Shown here in pieces: positions 36,801-48,800 of a DNA stretch of 64,000 nucleotides. The stretch lies in assembly GCA_020796225.1 (NCBI GenBank), contig CM036758.1, positions 28,717,099-28,781,098 on the forward strand, in the 5' to 3' direction. The first letter of the stretch is position 1, and each line of letters opens with the position of its first letter. This stretch comes from Arion vulgaris (lineage: Eukaryota > Mollusca > Gastropoda > Stylommatophora > Arionidae). Below the pieces are notes generated by a model that worked only from the letters and a program-made list of their open reading frames with translations, made no database searches and was not told where the DNA came from. The position numbers and the translations under genes were made by a program.

Positions 36801-39800
36801 TTATTTTATAGTTGAGGTGCTTCTCAGTAGAAGTATTGAAGATATTATTAAGTTTAATGTTCATATTGTCAGGTGAATATTCCATAGTTTCTGGTACAAC
36901 CAGAGAAACATAAGATAGTCACATAAATGTCACTTCAATCTACTTTATGTCTTGTTTTTTATTCTGTAGTTTTGTGCTTAAGGTTTTCTTGATCTGTTAT
37001 TGGATGTATTTGTTTTATGTTTACATAGAATTCAGTCCATTGTATTTCTTGTCAATTCATATCTCTTGTCTTGAATAGTATGTTACAACTTCATCTTTTT
37101 TTTTTGTCATTGAATATGATTGTCATTTATTCTTGTATTTTGATACACAAATAATTTCCTACTGAAATTTGCATAAGTTATCATCTTTTATTAGATATGT
37201 TATTGTGACTGACATCAGTGATCATGGAACTTCATGTCGCTAGTGCTGTTAGTCAGTTCTGTTGACTTTTCTTCTTTCCATTATGCCCATTCTTATCTTT
37301 TTTGTTGTTGTTAAGATCTGTTTTAAAACATGTTTTTGAACTTCTTATTTGTTCATGCTCAGACATTATCTTTAATATGTTCAAAGTTGCTAAGAAATCT
37401 GTAGTCTGCCTTATGTTGTCAATGTCTCCAAAGAGCTTGTCATGCAATGGCACTGGTGATGACCACATAAGTCTTCTCTGCCTTATGTTGTCAAGGTCTC
37501 CAAAGAGCTTGTCATGCAATGTCACTGGTGATGACCACATAAGTCTTCTCTGTTCCTCTTATGCTGGACATCTTTGTAAAACGTGTTCAGACGTTTTGGC
37601 ATTGTCATCAGAAGTTACTATCTTCTCAGTCTGTTGTGTCCTGTGAGGAGTCATAAAATTATAACTTACTTATTGATGCTGAGTTTGTAATATGGATTAT
37701 TTGTCTGGTGTCCTTGATGTTCAGTTTCTCACTTTGCCATGTATTTTCTTGTCACAAATATGTTTGCTCTTCATAGTTTATGCTGATGTCAGGTTATCGT
37801 AATTTTGCCCTGCTTTGCAGTCTGGCCCCATCATCATTACCAGGTATGTTGCACTAAGATGGGATTCATTGTATCATATCTCTTTAAAGATGCTGGCATA
37901 TACTGTATAGTTTATTTAGTTCTGTATTTTTATGGCTCCTGAGTGCTGCAATTACATATAATTGAAAGAATTATTTGCATTTTAAAGCTGTCCTCTCTCG
38001 CAGCATACAAAAGAGACCCGCTGTGACTTCAGATTTAATACTTAGATGCAGAAGCTATATGACTTTGAAGTGGTAAAGACTGCTGATGGAGCCATGGTGG
38101 CAAGACTTGAAGATCTAGCTTAGTCACAAATTGAAATGCAGAAGTGCACAGAGATCAATAGTTTCTTTGCATGTATTCTGTAATGAGAGATTAAATGGTG
38201 ACTTTATACCTCAACGGTAGTGTAACTTGAAGTATTACTGTTAACCAGTCAGTTAAAAGTTATTAACACTTTCGCTGCCACGCATTTTTCAACAAAGTCT
38301 GGCCCAGTGCCACGCTATTTTTCGGTATGATCAGTTTTCAGAGTGACAATTTCAAAAATCGTAAAAATAAACTAATAAACTTAGGACTTTTAAACTATGG
38401 AATAGTGTTCATATATTAATGAGCTACTAACCTGTCTGTATGTGGAATATATTCCTTATAATCCACAAGCTATTGTAGTAAATGATATCCTCATACCTAT
38501 CCACAATATGATATGCCGTCGTTTTCGAGATAGGTGTCCGTCATCTACTCCCGTAACCGTGACAATATCTGCTATCGATCTATAAACATCGTCACGTGAA
38601 TCACAGTTCAAATTCATATCACATTCAGAGTTTGTTTTAACACTATCACTGGCTAAAAAGTCAAAAAAGGGTCATTTTGGACATCACTATTCATCAGCTA
38701 CGTCTTCCATTTTGAAAATTTTTGTTTACTTACGAAAAATCGGACTTATCCCGACGTTTACCGCGTGTGTGTGTTAGATCCGCCATTTTGGAGAGCTCGG
38801 AACAATACGAAGTAGTACGCACGCGACCCGTTTTCAGCAAGCGATACTCCCGCTTTAAAAGACATCGCCGACGGGCACATGTCCGCCGACAAAAGTCGGC
38901 GGCAGCGAAAGGGAGTTTGTACTTCGCCGACTTTTGTCGCCGGTGGCAGCGAAAGTGTTAAAAATCATTTAACTTGTTTACTGAATTGTCTCATCTCCAG
39001 AAAAATTCAACAAAGTGTATCGTGAGCAAAGGCAATTAAGGATACAACATGAGCAGGACAAATTGAGACTTGTTGCTGCCGACCCATTCAACCCAAATTC
39101 TCAGGAGCTAATTGAGGAGGCAATAAGGTATTTGCCTGATGACACATATTTTACAGACTCCCAATCTTTACTAAGATATCTCTCTCTCTTTCTAGCCTGT
39201 GAGGCCCTGGGTGTTTAGGGCAGCAACAAATACATGCCATTCTTCTCTGTTCTTGGTTATCCTCTGTATTGTGTTCCAGCTGTGATTCATTTATTTTTGT
39301 TCCTGTTCTACTGCAGGTGGTTTTAAGAGATAAGAATGGGTATGATGGAAAGAAGAAAAGTCAACAGAACTGACTAACAGCACTAGCGACATGAAGTTCC
39401 ATGATCACTGATGTCAGTCACAATAACATATCTAATAAAAGATGATAACTTATGGAAATTTCAGTAGGAAATTATTTGTATATCAAAATACAAGAATAAG
39501 TGACAATCATATTCAATATGAAAAAAAAAAAGATGAAGCTGTAACATACTATTCAAGACAAGAGATATGAATTGACAAGAAATACAATGGACTAAATTCT
39601 ATGTAAACATAAAACAAACACATCCAATAACAGATCAAGAAAACCTTAAGCACAAAACTACAGAATAAAAAACAAGACTTAAAGTAGATTCGTTGAAACA
39701 AGTCCATCAATTCAAGTATCTGGAAACATTCCTAACATCAGATGGAAGATGTACAACAGAGATTAGGAGTAGAATAGCTCAAACAAAAGCAGCTTTTATG

Positions 39801-42800
39801 AAAATGAAGAACACACTATGCGTGAACTCACTACCAATGACATTGCGAAAACTAGTACTCCAGTGCTATACTGAACCAATACTTCTGTATGGCAGCGAAT
39901 CATGGACAATGAATACGATCATTGGAAGCCACAGAGATGTGGTTTTACAGAAGAATGCTGAAAATTCCATGGACAGCAAAGAAAACAAATGTGGAGATTT
40001 TAAATCAGGCCTGCACACAAAGAAATCTTATCAAAAGAATAAGAATTTGACATTCAAGGTTCTTCGGGCATATAATGCGAAGAGAAGGTTTAGAACATTT
40101 GGTGACTACAGGTAAAATTCAGGGAAGGAGAGATCGTGGAAGACAGAGGGAGAAGATGCTGGATGTCTGACATGGTTCGACAAAATATCGTCGTGATTAC
40201 ATGCACCAAGCAAAGAGAGTTGTGGAGAGACATGATCGCCTACGCCGGCAGGCACGCACTTGATTGATTGATGTTTTCGTTACTCTCTGGTGTCCATCTC
40301 AGTGCAGTTGTCGTGACATGAGTTAGTCTCCATGCATAACGCAAATTTGATTCATCTCCATTTTCTAATGATGGTGTTTTTATTCTCGTGCTGACACTGT
40401 TAAAGCAGTTCATGGTTAGAGATAGTTCTTGTCCAAAATGTGCATGTCATATTTTGCATACAAGTTGTATGTAAGGTGGAAAGCTTAAACATATCTTATT
40501 CTGTCAACCTAGTATCACTGAATTAGTTGCTGTTGCACATATGTTGTTTGTTGCTTCTTATATAATTGTATGGTATTAACATACAACTACTTTCAAGAGA
40601 ACACACAAATGTAACTACTAACTATAATAACTGAAATGTAAACATGTGCATGATAAAGAGCTTGTGATACAAAAATAAGTAAATTAATAGAATCAATGTC
40701 TCTGTACCGATGGGTTCCATGCATGCTCAGCCCCTTTCATGTCTATGAAAGTGTTATTGCATATACACAGTAAATAGACTACTGAGAATGGAACACCTTC
40801 CACTGTTGAGCATATACACTCTCACAGCCATTGACTCAGACATTGATACTGTTTAATAATGTGTCTTGATGAAACCATTCTATTGTTCCTTTGTCATCAT
40901 TAGCAAACGACAAGAATTATGTGCATTTGTGCAATGATGTAAACATTATGTATGAGTTTTGTTCTATATCCTTGTAGAATTTGATATCACAAAATTCTTC
41001 CATGTCAGCAGACTGTGATGAGAGCAACTTGTGTTTTCATTTACCACATTGCACTTATCCCGGCCTGTTGATTCGAAGATTCAACCAAACTTGTGTGTGG
41101 TGTCAAATATTTCCTGTTTCTGAAATCTTCTAGTGACTTTAAAAATATAGAAAACTTAAAAGTATGAATTCCATTGTCTTGTTATGTAGTGTAGACAATT
41201 GTTGACTGGAGAATATATGCATAGATTGTCTTGTCTTGTTAGTGAGCCACATGCAATTGGTGACTAGAATATGCCAATTGTACCTCTACTTACTTGTCTT
41301 TCCCCATAGAACAAATTTTTGTAACTTATCACTGACATTTGTATTAGTTTTTCTTTCCCAATAGAACAAATTTTGTAACTTTCACAGACATTTGTATTAG
41401 TTTTCTTTCCCAATAGAACAAATGTTTGTAACTTATCACTGACATTTGTATTAGTTTTTCTTTCCCAATAGAACAAATTTGAATTCTGACATTGTAAGCT
41501 TCTCAATAGACAAAATTTTGTAATTATAGATTTTATAGTTTTCTCCAATAGAGCAAATGTTTGTTGTAACTTATCAAGACATTTGTATTAGTTTTCTTTC
41601 CCAATAGAGCAAATGTTTGTAACTTATCACAGACATTTGTATTAGTTTTTCTTTCCCAATAGAACAAATGTTTGTTGTAACTTATCACTGACATTTGTAT
41701 TAGTTTTTCTTTCCCAATAGAACAAATGTTTGTTGTAACTTATCACTGACATTTGTATTAGTTTTTCTTTCCCAATAGAACAAATGTTTGTTGTAACTTC
41801 TCACAGACATTTGTATTAGTTTTTCTTTCCCAATAGAACAAATGTTTGTAACTTATCACTGACATTTGTATTAGTTTTTCTTTCCCAATAGAGCAAATGT
41901 TTGTTGTAACTTCTCGACAGACATTTTGTATTAGTTTTTCTTTCCCAATAGAACAAATGTTTGTTGTAACTTATCAATGACATTTGTATTAGTTTTTCCA
42001 TTCAGTTCCTAATGAACCATGATGCTAACATTGTTCCTAACACTTTGTCCATTTTTTCATTACAGTTTCTATAACAAAGTAATTTTAATATATTTGGTTT
42101 GTTAGTCCTAACCCAATCCTCATTAACATGTGGGAATTTGCCCAATAGGATACTCATTTGTACAGATGTGTTAATGGTAAGATTCTATGAACATACAACC
42201 CAACTTTATAGTACCACATCTACTGAGTTATACTGTAGCAGCTTTTCAGATCTGATTAGTTAAAGGGAAGACCATCCAAGAAGCTAGTTCATGCTTGTCA
42301 AGTGTATCATGTAGATCTAGGGTTTTTTGGTGGCATCTCTGGTAAGATGGCGGCACACTGCATTCCCAACCATAATTTGAAGCTGTCCAAACAGACAAGA
42401 TTATAAATATATGCTGTTTTTGTGCTCTTCCAAGGAACTGTCATGTCCTGCAGCGTCTCCTCTCAATTGCCACACTTTTTCTTCTTCTCTTAGCACCGCC
42501 CTTAAAGCATAAGGCATCAACAAATTTCCTCCAACAAGATCTGTCTTGAGCAAGCCAAATTAGTTCATTTCAGATCTTTCTCTTCTTTCTTTCTCTACAG
42601 TTTGTCTTCATGCTTCAATATGTCTTCCACTACCTCCCAGATCCCATTTTAGAGACTTATGTAGGTGTCTGGTCTTTTTGCATTCTTAATATAGTTCCCA
42701 ACCATTTTCATCTTGTTATTTTCTCATTGCTATTATTGGTGTCTGTGCATTGGGTGTTCTCAGTATTACAGTATTAGGTGTTCTTTGATCCTAACAAAGT

Positions 42801-45800
42801 CAGAGACTTATTCAAAGATATCTTCATTCAAAGTCTTTTATGCGACTTTCTGTCTTGGTACTTGATTCAACTGCCCATACTTTACCATAATTCCTTTTTA
42901 AATTTCTTCTGTGTACAACTTGGAGTAAGTCAGAATCACCTATCCCCCAGATATGGTACCACTTTTGAACATCTGTTACTGAATTGCTGGCATAGTCAAT
43001 TGGTTAAACTACTTGCTTTGCAAATCAAAAATTACAAGTTGATAGACAAAAACCTGGGTACTGTCACACTCCAGTTGATCCAGCTGTAAATGGGTATCTG
43101 ACTCACCAAGTTTTGAAAGAGGAGATTGTTTCAAATGCTATAGCCTGGTCTTGTGGGATCTTGTAGCACTGTGGCATTGCTTCAGTTACTTAGTTCCCCT
43201 TCTACCCTGGGTGTAGAGGGCATCTGTCCAGTTTTCTCTGCATTATTTCTTGCAATCAGATTTTTAGGACAAACTGGAGACTGACTTGTGCCTTTTCATG
43301 TTGGAGGGTCTGCCTCTATGTAGACCACATAATGACAATATGTGCTATAATTAGAAATTACTAGAAGTGACATTGTTACACCCACAACAAAACTCATTCT
43401 CTTGTATCAAATACAAATGACAGCATATTCTCCATAGCTCCTGAGACAATTATAACTTCCTCAGTCGGGGTGTAGTTGGGTTGAGAAGTCAACTCTCTGA
43501 AAACTTGTCCAGTCAACATATCGAGAATGTTAATAGAACATCACACAGATGACTGATGGTCATAGCAGGTAACGTGGCATGTGCAACTTTGTGGTAATAC
43601 TTCTCAAATTGCACTTACCCCGACCTTCTATTGCTATCATAATTTCATCAGATGGAGGATCATCTCATCTCAAGTTAACCATAATATCTCTAGTAAGGTT
43701 GAAAATTTATAACAGTATAGACAGCCTATATCTTATCTTGTGGCTAGAACTATCTTATACAACCACTTTATCTTTCAGGGAAGAAAGGAATGGAATGAGC
43801 TTACAGTGTTTACACAATCCATCAACCACACAGACATCTTCAAATATTTATATTTCCACTCAGTATTGGACACTGCAGGTTGCTGGGTCTCATGTGTAGT
43901 AGGCTTAATTATTATGCACACATGAAATGTGACAGACTGAAGATAATAGCATGATTTCATGTAGAAACTATGGGACATCCACCTGGACCTGGAGAAAATA
44001 TGTCTACTTTCTCCTGGTGACAAGACTGAAGATTATAGCATAATCACTACAAGCATCATCAATTTGTAGTTTCATTTATCTTTGTTCTAGGGCACTTTAG
44101 TGTCGGTGGCAATGAGAGCAGACAGGCTGGTATGCTCTGCCACTGTGTGGAAATGTTCAGCCAATGGATAGAGCTGACATTCTGAATGCCCCCATAGAGT
44201 GTTGCTGCGAAGAAAACTTTCATCGAAATCAATTCACATAAATAGCTAGATTGCAAGAGCTTGGATTAAAAATTGGGAGGGGCCAGAAAGAGCAGTGCAG
44301 TATGAGTAGGCTCTTCAGTCAACATTATACTGGTACCGTTAGTCTCTGTTGGAGATATTGCAGATTAGATCAGAGCCATGGGATCACTACTGCAGTTAAC
44401 CTGCTTGCATGTAGTCTGCACCAAATCATGTATATGGTGGTTGTTTCTGTAGCAGTGTATTTTATACTATTATATTATGCAGTTGCTTGCGTTATGTACA
44501 GTTCTAGTCACTTCTTACATTAGCGATTTCTGTAGCAATTTGTGTTTTATAATTAGATTACTAGCCCCATGTACAAGTCCTCCTTAGTCATCTCTTACAG
44601 TGGTGAAAATTTATTTATTAGTAGTTTCTAACATTTGTTTCCATAAGTTTTGATTGGGTAGTTTTTGTCTGTTATAAATTTTGATTGGACAGTAAATTTT
44701 AAGCAGCTTTAAAGAAATGGGATTGGTTATAATTTGAGGATTGGCTATCTTTAAATGGTAATGGTTAAGTGAGTTGTATCTCAGCAGTTCATTTTCCTAC
44801 TATACATCAAAAGTCTCTTTCAAGCGAGGCTACAAAGTTTTCAATCTCTTGCACAGTGGATACTGCCAACAGACTACATCTTATCAAACATTGGTGTTTG
44901 CATTATTACTTATTTCATTGTTGCCTTCTCCAATCATGAGTTAAATCTCAGTAACAATGGTAATCTATGTCTTCTATGGCAGCTTGTATATAGTGCATAT
45001 CAGAACTTTATATATGTTGATTGCTGTTTTTTCCTGCATACCCTATTATCCCATGCTTGATTTATGTACTTGACAACTTTAGTCCTGCAAGTTTCACTTC
45101 CTCATTGCCAATAACTTATTAATATAGCTACATAGCGTCATTTATATCAATGTTATGGTCTTTGTAATGTCAATTTTATTTTCTTCAACTATTTCAATCT
45201 CTCTTTCCCATTGCAGTTTTTTCAACATTTGTTCCAGTCATAATTGGACAAACCCTGGTCTACAGTTCTGAGTAATGACTGACAGAATCCCTGACTGGTT
45301 GTTCAAGAATCGTTGACTTGCTATTCACTTCTAAAGGTTGGTTTTAATAATTTGGTGCTGATGCTGTTGTTCTTTGCATCATTTTAGTAGTCATTGTTTC
45401 ATTATTTAACAAATATTAGCACTTATGTGTTCAACCATTCTTTAGCAGCACTTGCTTTTCATTAAATATGCTGCAGTGTTCTATGATTTGTGTCTACAGG
45501 TCTAACATATTCATTTACAACATCCATATTGTGAGACATTCCCTACCCTTTTGTCTTCCTTAATGATCCTGCAAGGGCAGTAGCTGTTTTACTGTCAGGC
45601 TGGTTTCCAAGGGTCTTTCTAAACTAGCTTGTGTGAAGTTTACTCTCATTTTTGTTGATTTTTTAATAAAATAGTTGTAGTTCTCCTGCATTCATTTTTT
45701 GACAACGGTTGACAGATTGACTTAGATTTGAGATGGGTTCTTTGTCTGTTATTATTTGTAATTTGTGAAATGTGTCCAAGCACTCCAGGATCAAATGTTG

Positions 45801-48800
45801 TCACCCCAACCTAACAAAGGAAGAGTCAGTAGTAAATATGAGGAAAAGGTCAATGACACAATTTATATACTTGAGTATGGATGCTAATATTGTTTGGCAA
45901 TTGGCATTCAAAATAGATTGTAGCTTAGTGGAGCCTAGCTTAAAGTGATGACCTTTTCGATCAAGCATAGAAATCATCTGCTGTGAGAAACAGATGTGCC
46001 TGGAACATCTGAAAGTCTTTCAAGAAACACCCACTTGTCTACAATATAGAGAAGGCACACCTGGACATATACATAGCTGATCATAAATTGTTACCTGAAT
46101 CCCCTTTAATTCTTCTACACAGTCAACTAAGGAAACATGTATCAAGACAGATGTGAGGAAAATCACGTTTCATGTAGATAGCCTGTCCGCATCCTCCTTC
46201 AGGCTGACTGGGACTGGAGTCATATTTCAAGCCTGGACACTGGATGACCACATTCTGCTAAAAGTTGGTTTCCTGAATCATGAAGATGTCAAGATTATAA
46301 ACAGATATTGAAGAATTGATGCTTGTTGTTTTGCACTGTGGTAGATCCAGTAGCCAATACATAAATACTTGAGAGTAAATCTTTCTTCTAAACTATTTTA
46401 CTTACTGGAATGTTTTAAGGGTGCAGAAATGGAATCACCTTCTCTGTGATGTCCTCCATTGCCAAGGAAGAACCTTGCAACATATGAAATCCATACCTGC
46501 TTTCTATTGCACAACATCACAGTAATCATGACAACCCATTATGTATATTGCAGCAGAATGCCAGACAAAAGAAGACTGCTAGGATGCCCTTCCTGCAACG
46601 ACCCTGGTGGGATGAAAGGGTGGTAATAACATGGCTGACAATAGAGGGAGATAATAAAATTATGCCAGAAACCTGAAAGAAGGAGCAAAGAAATGTGTTT
46701 GAAATAAATGAGAAGTTGGAAGTCTGATATATAGGTCTGGTAGAACAGAAGAATTACAAGCCAGCTCATTCCTAATTTACATGACTAGTCAAATGCCGTA
46801 CCTACAATAGATGCAGAAAATAAATGAATGTTTCCTTTAACGTTTTATGTCTCATACGGACTAGTGAGGTATAGATGAATGTCATGAGATTTTAGCTATT
46901 CTTTGTATTACCAACAGTGGTGAACATGCTGATTTGAAAACAAAGGAGGATGTAGTAAATTCATTCAAACTCATCCACTGACCAGAGGGCCTTATTGTGT
47001 CCAATATTACCATATCAAACAACTGAAAGAGATGGATATTGACATGGTTGTAATTGATTTCAGCAACAATTGGAATGATACTGTGCATGACTGCAGTGTC
47101 CAAGGATTGGCTACAAACCTATTTACAGCTACTTCATAAACTTGGAAAGAATCCTAAATTGCTCAATAGCTATCAAACACAAAACTTGAAAATTGTATAC
47201 CAGAAAATAATGTGCCACCCAGAGGCAGACCACATCCTTTCTGATATCCTGGGTAGATGCCAGTCCATAAAAGGGACTTGTGATAATGCTGGCACATATG
47301 ATGTTTACAAGGGCTTCCAATACAAGCAGGATACTCAATTCTGGTTATTAACTTGAGGGACTAATTCAGACACAGATCACTGATACAATTTTCTCAAAGA
47401 TTTGAGAACATTTACCACAAGGTTCATTCTTAAGTTGTGCCCTCTTTCTCATCTATATCAATGCCATTGCAATTCAGAATAAAGTTGAAAAAGTGCTGTA
47501 CACAGATGGTCTACAAGGCAAAGCCATGAGGATTTAGAACGTGAAACACATAAGCTTAAGTAGGACTTTAGAAGACTGCATAACTACTGCCAGATATGAA
47601 ACTAATGATAAACTGACAAAACAATGTATATCATCTTCACTTAGTGACAAACAAAATATCCTCAAGAGTTTAGACAAACACCAACTGCTAAGAGAACAAT
47701 ATCCCCACATATTTTGGAGTAACACTTGATTGTCAGCTCAACCTCAAGTAGCACATTGAAAAATGAAAGAACAAAGCATTTCACATTTGAAGAAACTTTC
47801 TGTCACAACATGGGGATCAGACAAAGGATACTCTGAGAAGCTCATATCTTGGTTACATCCACTCAGAAGTAGAGTACAATCTTGAATCCCTAGACAGAGA
47901 ACAGTACAATTACTTACATCTAATTAGTGAAGCAATGAGGCTAACACCAACTGCTTCATGGGAAATACACACAAATGTGAAACCTCTTGGACAGTAGAGG
48001 GATAAAAGCTGGCATTAAAATTTATGAAAGTGGTAAAAGAATGAAGCAAGATTCATTTAAAATGGTATATACATGCCTGCTGTCCATAGCTGGGATGTGA
48101 TTTAATCAGTAACGGCTGCATATGGACAGGCTGGGACTAAGAGGATTACCACCATCACCCAGCACAACCTACTATGTATTCATCGACTCAACCCACAAAA
48201 ACCACAGAGTGGTTTGTAAGTGATTGTTCTCAAGAGAACACTGAAAAAGAAGACTGCATTGTGTGCGATTGTCAAAGACAAATATGACTCTAGCATTGTA
48301 TTCCATAATTCATACCAACGTGGAGCTATCAGGATATTTTTCCAGTCTTCTTCTTCTTTGCGTTCGTTCTTTACGACCAATTTTAATCACTTTTTGTGAT
48401 ATGTTTGATCGTTGCCAAGAACGTGTATACGTTGCACATTGATTTGGTAGGCCCCTAAACGCATGACTCCTACACGTTTAGGACACATGCATCCGATTTC
48501 AGCCAAACCTCCTTAGTCGCCTCTTACGACATGCGGGGCAGGTAACAGTGGTTCTATTCTTTACACCCCAAATTTGGGCCCGGTAACCACTCGGGCGATT
48601 TTTCCAGTAATCCTCAATGTAGGTGAGATTGAGTTCCTAGTCCTGTTGGAGCTGGATGATAAAACGTTTGTCCCATGTTCAAGTTGAACACTTAGAAGAG
48701 CCCTTTGCAGTTGAAAGTGATATGAGTAGGCTGCAAAGTCGCTGTCCTGACAAATTTAATTAAAAAGATTTAAATAAAAATTATTAACATGTTTTTAATG

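Larger units (their letters stand above)
39165..40430 (+). repeat. dispersed repeat D, copy 2, interrupted
   Basis: 39165-39326 and 40272-40430 match 15655-16010 in the opposite orientation (GCAGCAACAAATACATGCCA; CAGTGCAGTTGTCGTGAC). The inverted repeat arm and LINE at 39328-40271 separate the halves. Confidence 0.6.

Noticed and set aside
38722..38961. 79-codon frame, with a 65-codon relative on the minus strand at 60708-60905
   Set aside because: Both lie in the GC-rich end of the same TTAA element and run into its terminal repeat (RRWQRKC is the translated end). Similarity reflects the element, not coding selection.
39691..40271. LINE tail TTGATTGATTGATG as partner of the SINE-B (ATCA)n tail
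   Set aside because: Read on the same strand the LINE tail unit is TTGA while the SINE unit is ATCA; they are complementary rather than identical, so a shared-tail claim is not supported.
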